Assembly (NCBI GenBank): GCA_023807065.1
Contig: JAJJLU010001064.1
Coordinates: forward strand, 1 to 10,864
DNA: 10,864 nucleotides
Reading direction: 5' to 3'
From: Isotricha intestinalis
Taxonomy: Eukaryota > Ciliophora > Litostomatea > Vestibuliferida > Isotrichidae
The stretch's first letter is position 1. The number at the start of each line of letters is the position of its first letter. This document shows positions 1 to 6,696 of the stretch, piece after piece. Below the pieces are notes generated by a model. That model saw only the letters and a list, made by a program, of their open reading frames with translations. It was not told where the DNA came from and did no database searches. The position numbers and the translations under genes were made by a program.

Positions 1-491
1 GATTCATCTATATCTGAAATATTTTCAATTGAAGAATTATTTGTTTTTTGTCTTCTATTTTCTATAAATTTATTTTTGTTTTTACTATCTATTCTTTTTA
101 ATTTCTTTTTTATATTTGATTGTTCTCTTAATTTATTATATTTTTTAAAATATAAAATTGAATCTTCTTTAATCAAATCATCATTATTATTATTATTATT
201 CCAAATTTCATGAGTAAATAGTTGTTCATTAGTGTTATTTGAATTTTGTTTAATTGATGAATTAATATCTGAAGAATTATTATAATTTAAATTTTTATTT
301 TCTTTTGTTACTTTTTCAATCTCAGAATTTAAACTAATATTATTATTTTATGTAATTTACCTTTCATATTCTTTTTCTGGATTTGAAGAATTTTTTGTTC
401 CATCTTTTTGATTATTTTGATTATCTTCTCTGATTAATGATTGTCTTGCAAAAAAAGATCTTTCTGTATTTATTGAATTATCATCTTTCAT
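1..491 (-). CDS. Asn/Lys/Ser-rich hypothetical protein, 5' part, two exons
   Basis: This is a spliced gene whose 3' part lies beyond the left edge of the window. Exon 1 runs from the ATG at 491-489 down to 361 (43 codons plus two bases). Exon 2 resumes at 333 and stays open to base 1, giving about 154 codons in total. The start (MKDDNSINTERSFF) sits in an A-rich context, AAATAAATG, like the other genes here. Without splicing, the frame meets TAA one codon after the exon boundary; removing bases 334-360 restores an uninterrupted frame. The protein is hydrophilic and rich in Asn, Lys, Ser and Glu, with a five-Asn run and a basic stretch (KKKLKRIDSKNKNK) in exon 2 that could be a nuclear localisation signal. 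There is no signal peptide, membrane segment or family I recognise. It is divergent from the plus-strand gene starting at 1257. I am confident it is coding; function is unknown. Confidence 0.82.
334..360 (-). other. 27-nt spliceosomal-type intron
   Basis: On the minus strand this segment begins GTAAAT and ends TATTAG, giving GT-AG boundaries. It consists almost entirely of A and T and interrupts the codon AG|T (Ser44) in phase 2. Both flanking exons are open for long distances, whereas the unspliced frame stops at once, so the intron is well supported from sequence alone. At 27 nt it is far below the usual minimum for animal or fungal introns and is in the size class known from ciliates such as Paramecium. 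The other predicted genes of the window are single open frames with no need for an intron. Confidence 0.85.
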
Positions 492-1256
492 TTATTTAAT
501 TTTAACAAATGATCCAAACAACTTTTATAATATAATTAATATATATAAATAATTAAATTAAAAAGAAAAAAGAAAGATTAATTAAAAGATTTTTCATATA
601 TTTTACAAAATATTTTGTTTTATTCTCACATTTGATTATAATAAATCAACTTTATTTTAATATACATTAATTATTATTAAATTTATTATATTAATAAATA
701 TCTTCCCCTATTTATTTGATATGATAAATGTAATAAATTCTTTAAACCATAAATATTATATCTTTATTTAGATTATGAAGTTTGAAATTCATCATTTGAG
801 TAGGAATCTGAGGATTTATATAAAATAAAGAAATCTAAACTACCTTTTGGAAATGATTTTCATCAATTTTTCTATATTTTTTTGAAAATCCAGTTTTTGT
901 AGTTCCAAAAATTGTAATAAATATTTACATTACCTTTAATCCTATTATTCTCTTTTATTTATTGATTTAATGTCATTTATGTTTGATGTTGATGAAAAAT
1001 TAAGATATAATTTTATCTAATAGGAAATGGTTTTTCAAAATTTTGAAAAAGATTTTTAAATTTACCATAGACTATAAATATATATAATTTTTATTTAATA
1101 AAAAATTAAATTAAAATATTTTTTAATTGTAATTGTGATTTAATTTAGTTTTTTTTTTATTTATTTTATTATATTTTTTTTTTATTTTATTTTTTGAAGA
1201 ATTTATTAAATGGAATAATTTATATTCCCTATATTTCATTAAAAATAGAGTTTAAA
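492..1256. other. Divergent intergenic region
   Basis: This 765-bp stretch separates two divergently oriented genes and should hold both promoters and 5' leaders. Most of it is AT-rich with long T and A runs (for example 1148-1196). I see no tRNA-like fold, no recognisable promoter element and no intact gene. The part from about 773 to 1065 is less monotonous and is described as a separate low-confidence entry. Confidence 0.6.
773..924 (-). pseudogene. Possible frameshifted gene relic
   Basis: Two open stretches follow each other on the minus strand with a one-base phase change. The first (924-844, 27 codons) contains GTTKTGFSKKYRKIDENHF. The second (844-773, 23 codons plus TAA) contains GSLDFFILYKSSDSYSNDEF. 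They meet in an AAAA run at 845-848, a typical place for a single-base indel. The sequence is more varied than the surrounding poly-A/T DNA and reads like ordinary protein, but there is no ATG at its head and the frame upstream is broken by stops. Alternatives are a chance open frame, a sequencing indel in a living gene, or an unresolved multi-exon gene. I do not recognise the family. Confidence 0.25.
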
Positions 1257-1682
1257 ATGATATCTGATAAAGTTAAAAAGATGATATATCAAATACAAAA
1301 TTGTCCTTTTTTTAATTGTTGTAATAATGAACAGAAAAAAAAAATTGTAAAAGGTTTAAAAGATAAAATTCAATATAATTTATTATTTGAAATAAAAGAT
1401 TTTGATTCAGATGATGAAAGCTCCAATTCTTTTGAAAATAATTATGGTAACTATTTCAATGATCACAAAAATTCAACAAAAGCAAGTTCAAATTTTATTG
1501 ATTTTGAAGAGAATGAAACAAATTTAGATATTTATGAAGGAAATTATACACTAGAAGAAATAAATATTATAGAAGATATATATAAAAAAATTATAGAAGT
1601 AAGATATTGTGCTGGAGATGTTGAATATCAAAGAAAATATATATATAATGAATTAATTAAATTTTTATTGGGAAACAAATAA
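1257..1682 (+). CDS. Hypothetical 141-aa acidic protein
   Basis: The frame is open from a TTG at 1194, but the first ATG is at 1257 in a TTTAAAATG context matching the other genes. I take that as the start, giving 141 residues beginning MISDKVKKMIYQIQN; the TTG start would be unusual in a eukaryote. Visible parts are an N-terminal basic helix with a Cys cluster (NCPFFNCC at about residues 15-22), an acidic Ser/Asp/Glu/Asn-rich middle (about 48-110), and a C-terminal predicted helix (about 98-141, from YTLEEINIIEDIYKK to the end). There is no signal peptide or membrane segment. It is convergent with the radical SAM gene, with 131 bp between stops. I do not recognise a family and propose no function. 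Confidence 0.65.
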   Translation: MISDKVKKMIYQIQNCPFFNCCNNEQKKKIVKGLKDKIQYNLLFEIKDFDSDDESSNSFENNYGNYFNDHKNSTKASSNFIDFEENETNLDIYEGNYTLEEINIIEDIYKKIIEVRYCAGDVEYQRKYIYNELIKFLLGNK

Positions 1683-1813
1683 TGTAATATATATTATTCT
1701 ATAAAAACTTAAAAAATAGAATATTAATTCATCCATTTTAAAAATCCCTTAATTTCAAAAAAATAATAAAAAAAAAAATACTAAAAAAATGTAAAAATAA
1801 AAAAAAAATGCGT

Positions 1814-3094
1814 TTATGGAATAATCTCACAAGAATTATTATATTTAGGGTAAAAAATCATATCTTCAATATTTTTATCCTTATCACAAATCTTTTTAAT
1901 TTCATCTAAATTATTTTCTAATTCCTTAACAAGATGAAAGATAGTTTTACAAACTTCTTTATGTCCATCTTCTCCCCACCAACCATCTTTATTAGCATAA
2001 AGGCATCTTCCTCCACATTTATTTAAAATTTCGCATTTTTCACAAATACCAGAAATTAATTCCATATCATATAAATTACTATGATTAAAATTATCATCTC
2101 TTATATCACCAACAGGGTCAAATTCAGGAGCAATTGGACAACAATTAATAAATCCTCCTGTAGTTAAATTAAAAGCATCTGAACCAGAACCACATAATAT
2201 TCTATTTATTTTTTCTCCTTTTAAATAGTATTTTAATAAACCTAAAAATGGTACTATACCTAATACTTTTCCTTCTCTTAATTTTAGCATAAATTGATCT
2301 ATTAATTTTGTTATTCCTGGATTATATATTTTGTCTCTCCAATCTATAAATCCATTTGATATTTTTGTTTTGTATCTTGAATTCATATCTGAATCCCATT
2401 CTACATCTAATTGCCAATGAATATGATCAAATATATTTAATGATAATAAGTGATTTACACTTTTATATATATCATTATTTCCTGAACATGTCATTCTTGC
2501 TATTAAATCTCCTTTAAAATTACATTTTTCTCTTATAAATTTTACATTTTTTAATATTTTTTTATATGTTCCTTTTCCTCTATTATAATCATTTGTTTCT
2601 TCATCTCCATCTATTGATACTAATATTGTATCAAATTTTTTTATTATTTCAGGTTTTAACATTTTTAAAAATAACCCATTTGTTTGAAGACAATATATTG
2701 CATTCGGTAATAAAGGAATTATTTTTTCTATTATATTTATTCTAAATAATGGTTCTCCTCCATAAAAACAAACAATTAATTTTTTTACTTTTTGAAATTT
2801 TTTAATTAAATTTAAATCATAATTTATTTCTGGAACATGAACTGCTAATTCTTCAATATCTTTATTTGTTCCATTTCCACAATATCTACAATTTAATTGA
2901 CATCTTTGAGTTAATGTTATAAATAATAACATATTATCTTTTTCTATTAATTTCCTTGTTATTGGATCTTCATTTCTATTCTTATTTTTATGAGCTAAAT
3001 CTGCTTCATTATGTCTTATATTATTATCATTATCTGGAATTGTATGAATTACTTTAATTTCTTTATCTTCTATTTGTTCGTTTTTTTCCTCCAT
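1814..3094 (-). CDS. Radical SAM/SPASM peptide-modifying-type enzyme
   Basis: This 426-residue intact protein carries the radical SAM signature CxxxCxxC at Cys65, Cys69 and Cys72 (RCQLNCRYCG), which would hold the 4Fe-4S cluster that cleaves S-adenosylmethionine, and the GGEPL motif at 112-116. The C-terminal half has a canonical SPASM pattern for auxiliary clusters: Cys301, Gly313 and Cys318, then CX2CX5CX3C at Cys351, 354, 360 and 364, and Cys382. SPASM enzymes of known function mostly modify ribosomal peptides (thioether links, crosslinks, epimerisation) or proteins such as sulfatases. The segments GKVLGIVPFLG, CGGRCLYAN, WWGEDG and the terminal YNNSCEIIP resemble, from memory, an archaeal group annotated as putative peptide-modifying radical SAM (AF1152-like). 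Residues 1-54 form a charged extension before the usual start region at Met55. The 139-aa gene lies 83 bp upstream on the same strand. Base use is as AT-rich as its neighbours, so a transfer, if any, is not recent. Confidence 0.93.
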   Translation of the reverse strand: MEEKNEQIEDKEIKVIHTIPDNDNNIRHNEADLAHKNKNRNEDPITRKLIEKDNMLLFITLTQRCQLNCRYCGNGTNKDIEELAVHVPEINYDLNLIKKFQKVKKLIVCFYGGEPLFRINIIEKIIPLLPNAIYCLQTNGLFLKMLKPEIIKKFDTILVSIDGDEETNDYNRGKGTYKKILKNVKFIREKCNFKGDLIARMTCSGNNDIYKSVNHLLSLNIFDHIHWQLDVEWDSDMNSRYKTKISNGFIDWRDKIYNPGITKLIDQFMLKLREGKVLGIVPFLGLLKYYLKGEKINRILCGSGSDAFNLTTGGFINCCPIAPEFDPVGDIRDDNFNHSNLYDMELISGICEKCEILNKCGGRCLYANKDGWWGEDGHKEVCKTIFHLVKELENNLDEIKKICDKDKNIEDMIFYPKYNNSCEIIP

Positions 3095-3177
3095 TTGATT
3101 GGATAAAAATAATAATTTTTCTGAATTTTTTTAATTTTTTTACTATATTTAAAATGGTTTAATTTTGAATATATAAT
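3095..3177 (-). other. Short intergenic spacer between the 139-aa gene and the radical SAM gene
   Basis: Only 83 bp separate the stop of the upstream gene from the start of the radical SAM gene on the same strand. The spacer is T/A-rich and ends CAATCAAATGG at the enzyme start. I see no obvious splice-leader acceptor beyond generic AG dinucleotides and no terminator. The spacing would allow either very compact separate transcription units or a joint transcript. Confidence 0.5.
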
Positions 3178-3597
3178 TTAACTTTTATTTAACCCGTTAT
3201 TTTCTTGAAATATTTCAGATAAAATTTTATTTACTAAATTTCCATCTCTTAAATTCATTAAAATTATCATTATTTGATCTTTTGCATTTATCATTTCTTT
3301 AGAAAGAGTTTCCATACATGTAGATGGATCCATTTCTGAACAACCACAACTTACAACACTTACTCCATATATATTTTCTGATCCAACATTCCCATCAAAA
3401 GGATTTGATTCTTCTGGATTTGAATAAGATCCAAATAATATATTTGAACATTTTTCTACCAATTCGTTGTTTTCAGGCATTAAAGTTCCTGACGATTCTT
3501 TTATTACTAATTCTATTATCATTAATATCTTTTGTTTTTCAAAAGGATTTAATTTTTGATATATTTCTTTTTTAACATTTTCTATTAATTCTGACAT
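3178..3597 (-). CDS. 139-aa Cys-cluster protein, candidate radical SAM substrate or partner
   Basis: This is a single-exon frame starting with ATG in a TTAAATG context. Residues 1-35 look like an amphipathic helix (MSELIENVKKEIYQK onward). The middle (about 36-80) is rich in Gly, Pro, Ser and Asn and probably flexible. A compact Cys motif, VSCGCSEMDPSTC, holds Cys84, Cys86 and Cys94; the only other Cys is Cys50. Residues 95-130 form a second predicted helix. No signal peptide, membrane segment or known domain is visible. It immediately precedes the radical SAM/SPASM gene on the same strand, the usual order of precursor and modifying enzyme in bacterial and archaeal peptide-modification clusters. 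That suggests it could be the modified substrate, or a carrier or leader-like partner. It is larger than most precursor peptides, and the Cys motif could instead bind metal. Coding status is well supported; the role is inference. Confidence 0.8.
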   Translation of the reverse strand: MSELIENVKKEIYQKLNPFEKQKILMIIELVIKESSGTLMPENNELVEKCSNILFGSYSNPEESNPFDGNVGSENIYGVSVVSCGCSEMDPSTCMETLSKEMINAKDQIMIILMNLRDGNLVNKILSEIFQENNGLNKS

Positions 3598-3791
3598 TTA
3601 AGAGTTAATTTATTTATTAACTTTTCTTTGGTTATATATTATAACTTTTTTTCAATAAATAATTATTAATAAATTGATATATAAAAAATAAAAATAATTT
3701 ATATATAGGGTAAATTACTTTTTTCTAATTTAATATAAGAATTTAATAATTAATTTGATTCCATAATTTTAATTAATTCATTTATTTTTTG

Positions 3792-5729
3792 TTATTCTTT
3801 TTTTAATTTTTGTAATATTTGTAAATTTAAAGAACAAATTTTTTCTCTTATAATAAATTCTGATGAAGACTTTAAATTTCTTGAGTTCATCATATTTAAA
3901 ATTTTATTAAATTTATTTTGTAATTCATTAAATTTATTTAAATCTATTGTTTTTAAATTATTGCTTTGATTCGATTTTTTTACTTTTATATTATTTCTTT
4001 TTTTTTGCATTTTTTCATCTAACTCAAATAATTCTTTTATCTTATTATTTAAAACAATTACATTTTGATCTGGAAAGAGTTTTGCTTTTTTAATTCTAAT
4101 TGAATTGCTAGAACAAAAGAATATATTTATTGTTAAATATCCACAAAAAAAAGCAATTAAATAATCATAAGGATATGGAATAAATTTTTTTATTCCTTTA
4201 TGAATTTCAAATAAATATTTTCTTATTAATAACTTTATATTTGAAATATTTTTATTAATTGTATTCTTTTTTTGTTGATTTGTTTGTGTTTGGTTTTTAT
4301 TACTTTCATTATTCATTTTTATATTTTCTTGAATTGTATCTTCAGTATTATTAATCTTAAATTCTTCTTCTTCATTTTTTTGAATTTCTTCTAATTGATA
4401 TTCTACATATTCTTTTTGTTTATCATTATTTTTATTTATATTTTTTGATTCTTCTTTTTCTTCGAATTCAATAAAATTTTCAATATTAGGATTTATTACT
4501 TTTTCCGTTTCTTCATTTTCCTCTATATTTATTTCATTAATATTTTGAATGTCTTCCTCATTTAAATTATTATATTCAGGAGTGAAAAAATTAGAATTAA
4601 TTTCAATTTGGGAATTCTGATTTATTTCTGTATTTAAATTAATTTTATTTTCTTCAATATTTACAAAGATATCTTCGTTTTCAATATTTAAGTTTTCAGT
4701 TAAGTCATTGTTGATATTATGAATAATTTTAATATCATTATTTTCCATTAATTCATTGCTTAAATTTTGATTGAGATTTTCAATAACTTCTTTATTCAAA
4801 TTAAATTCTTTAATTATATTTTCATTTTTTTCATAAATTAAATTATTTATTTCTTCTATATTTAAATTTTCAGTTTCTTCTACATTTAAATTTTCAAATG
4901 ATTTACTTTTAGAATTTGCTGGTAATTCATAATTTAAAATATTTAAATTTTCAATAAATTCATGATTTTCATTTTCAATTGATTTTTCATAATTTTTTTC
5001 TTCATATAATTCTTGACTCAATTCATCGTTTAAATTTTCAATTGATTCAATATTTAAATCCATAATTTTTTCATCATTTATATTTTCAATTAATATATCA
5101 TCTATAATATCTATTATTCCTTCATTTGAATTTTCAATTTTTTTTTCATTAAGAGTTTCAATTAATTCATTATCTAAAATATTATTTATTATTTCATTTA
5201 AATTTTCAAATGTCTCTAAATTCGCATTTTCTTTTATTTCATTATTATTAATTTTATCATTTAAATTCTCAATTATTTCTTCTTCATTTAAATTTTCAAT
5301 ATTTTCTTTGCTAAGAATTTCAATTATATTATAATTTATATCATTTATTTCCTCAAATAAATTTTCGATGTTTTCTTGATTAAAATTTTCAAATGATTCA
5401 ACATTTAAAATATTATCATTTATTTTATTATCTATTATCTCATCATTAATATTTTCAATTGATTTAATATTATTATTTTCTGCATAATTTATTATATTTG
5501 AATTATTCTCTAAATTAGAAATATTAATTGTTTGGTTTATTATATTATTGGAATTAGATTGGAAATTAATTGAGTCATTAATCTTAGTATTATTTGATTG
5601 AAAAATTTCTTCTTCTTCATTATTATTTTTCATTTCATTTTTCTTTGGATAAAAAGAAAAAATTTCCTCATCATCATCATCACATAAAACATAAAATAAA
5701 ATAAAAAAGAAAAAAACTTTAATTTTCAT
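3792..5729 (-). CDS. Single-pass membrane protein with acidic ENLN-repeat luminal domain
   Basis: This 645-residue, intronless frame starts with a clear signal peptide (MKIKVFFFFILFYVLC, residues 1-16) followed at once by an acidic run (DDDDEE). Residues 17 to about 515 are very rich in Asn, Glu and Ile and contain a degenerate repeat, (I/F)ENLN, between about 91 and 348. Asn-x-Ser/Thr sites such as NNT, NDS and NQT could be glycosylated if luminal. One hydrophobic segment at about 521-540 (YDYLIAFFCGYLTINIFFCS) is followed by basic residues (RIKKAK), which predicts a type I topology. The tail of about 105 residues, probably cytosolic, is basic and partly coiled-coil (about 560-615). It most likely sits in the ER or another secretory membrane. 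I do not recognise a family; low-complexity expansion has obscured any ancestry. The 139-aa gene lies 194 bp downstream on the same strand. Confidence 0.8.
   Translation of the reverse strand: MKIKVFFFFILFYVLCDDDDEEIFSFYPKKNEMKNNNEEEEIFQSNNTKINDSINFQSNSNNIINQTINISNLENNSNIINYAENNNIKSIENINDEIIDNKINDNILNVESFENFNQENIENLFEEINDINYNIIEILSKENIENLNEEEIIENLNDKINNNEIKENANLETFENLNEIINNILDNELIETLNEKKIENSNEGIIDIIDDILIENINDEKIMDLNIESIENLNDELSQELYEEKNYEKSIENENHEFIENLNILNYELPANSKSKSFENLNVEETENLNIEEINNLIYEKNENIIKEFNLNKEVIENLNQNLSNELMENNDIKIIHNINNDLTENLNIENEDIFVNIEENKINLNTEINQNSQIEINSNFFTPEYNNLNEEDIQNINEINIEENEETEKVINPNIENFIEFEEKEESKNINKNNDKQKEYVEYQLEEIQKNEEEEFKINNTEDTIQENIKMNNESNKNQTQTNQQKKNTINKNISNIKLLIRKYLFEIHKGIKKFIPYPYDYLIAFFCGYLTINIFFCSSNSIRIKKAKLFPDQNVIVLNNKIKELFELDEKMQKKRNNIKVKKSNQSNNLKTIDLNKFNELQNKFNKILNMMNSRNLKSSSEFIIREKICSLNLQILQKLKKE
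4686..5456 (-). repeat. Degenerate ENLN-coding repeat within the membrane protein
   Basis: The protein motif ENLN occurs nine times exactly (residues 145, 154, 175, 231, 260, 279, 287, 317 and 345), with near copies ENIN (92, 215), ENFN (114), ENLF (122), ETLN (191), ENSN (199) and MDLN (223). Spacings are 7-9 residues or larger values such as 16, 19, 21-23 and 28-30, which hints at growth from a unit of about 7-8 codons. On the plus strand the repeat is visible as recurring ATTTAAATTTTCAA-like words. It is a protein-level repeat in a living frame, not a tandem DNA satellite. Confidence 0.7.
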
Positions 5730-6696
5730 TTAAATAATAATAAATAAAAATTTAAAAAAATTAAAAAAAATAAAATAATAAAATAATAATATAATTTAAA
5801 TTAAAAAAATATTTATTTCCTATTTCTTCTGAGATTAATTAGTAATTTAAAAACTTTTATGGATTTAGTCTTTTCTATTTTCAATTCACTCCCTTTCATT
5901 TTCTGAAAATTAATTATCATATAAAATAAAAGAAAAATATAATATTGTATTTTTTATATTTAATAAGGATTTAAATGAAATAAGAATAATTTATGCGGTC
6001 ATTTAAATTTATGTTTAGATAAGAATTATTTTTGAAGAAAAAGTTTCTAAATTATATCATACCATATTGCTTATTAGATTTTGTAAATTTGTTGAAAAAA
6101 ATAATCAAAAGTTGATTTATTAAGATATTTACTATTCAAATTCTTAATTATGAAGAGGAAGGACTCATTCAAATTTAAAACAAATGTTATTTATTTGATT
6201 GTAATTGATTGACAAATATTAATTTGAAGATAATATGAAATTACTTATATCTTATGTAATTCATAGTTTAAGTTTATTTTCAAATTCCTTCTTTTCTAAT
6301 TAATCATTTGAATAGGACGGAATTGAAATTTATGGATGAGTATTTTTAAATAAATTTTTATTGTTTTAATTACATTTTTTATTTGGATATGAAATTTTTT
6401 TATTTATTTTTTTTTAATTTCTTCTTTTTTTTTTGTTTCATTTTTTTAAAAATTAAAATTAAAATACTAAATAATTATAATTTAATTATTTTTAATATAT
6501 TATTAATATTTTAATTCATTGATTTATTTTTTATAATTTAATTATACAAATATATTTCCTATTTCTTAATGCTTCTTTATAATTTTTTTAATTTATCTCT
6601 TTTATAATTAATTAAAAAATTCTTAATTTATATATTCTATTTATATTTTTAAAGCATTAGTGGAAAATTATATTATTGAAAAAATTGTTTTATATA
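5730..6696. other. AT-rich intergenic region, no gene resolved
   Basis: This 967-bp stretch lies between two minus-strand genes. It should contain the promoter and leader of the membrane protein gene (right beside 5730) and the 3' end of the coiled-coil gene. Most of it is A/T runs. The part from about 5990 to 6340 is less monotonous, and on the plus strand it has short open patches in different phases (for example FEEKVSKLYHTILLIRFCKF near 6030-6090), each cut by TAA or TGA within about 30 codons. None has a supported start or splice junction. I see no tRNA or rRNA signature. Confidence 0.5.

Noticed and set aside
1194..1256. N-terminal extension of the 141-aa protein by 21 codons starting at TTG
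   Set aside because: A TTG start is unlikely in a eukaryotic gene, and the in-frame ATG at 1257 has the same A-rich context as the other starts. An upstream exon remains possible, but no junction is supported.
3324..3575. 83-codon plus-strand open frame
   Set aside because: It lies wholly antisense to the 139-aa gene and has a composition typical of reversed Lys/Glu-rich coding sequence.
5990..6340. Plus-strand patches of open frame suggestive of a decayed gene
   Set aside because: The patches are short, in different phases, without a start or shared splice pattern, and around the length expected by chance in this base composition. I mention them only in the intergenic entry.
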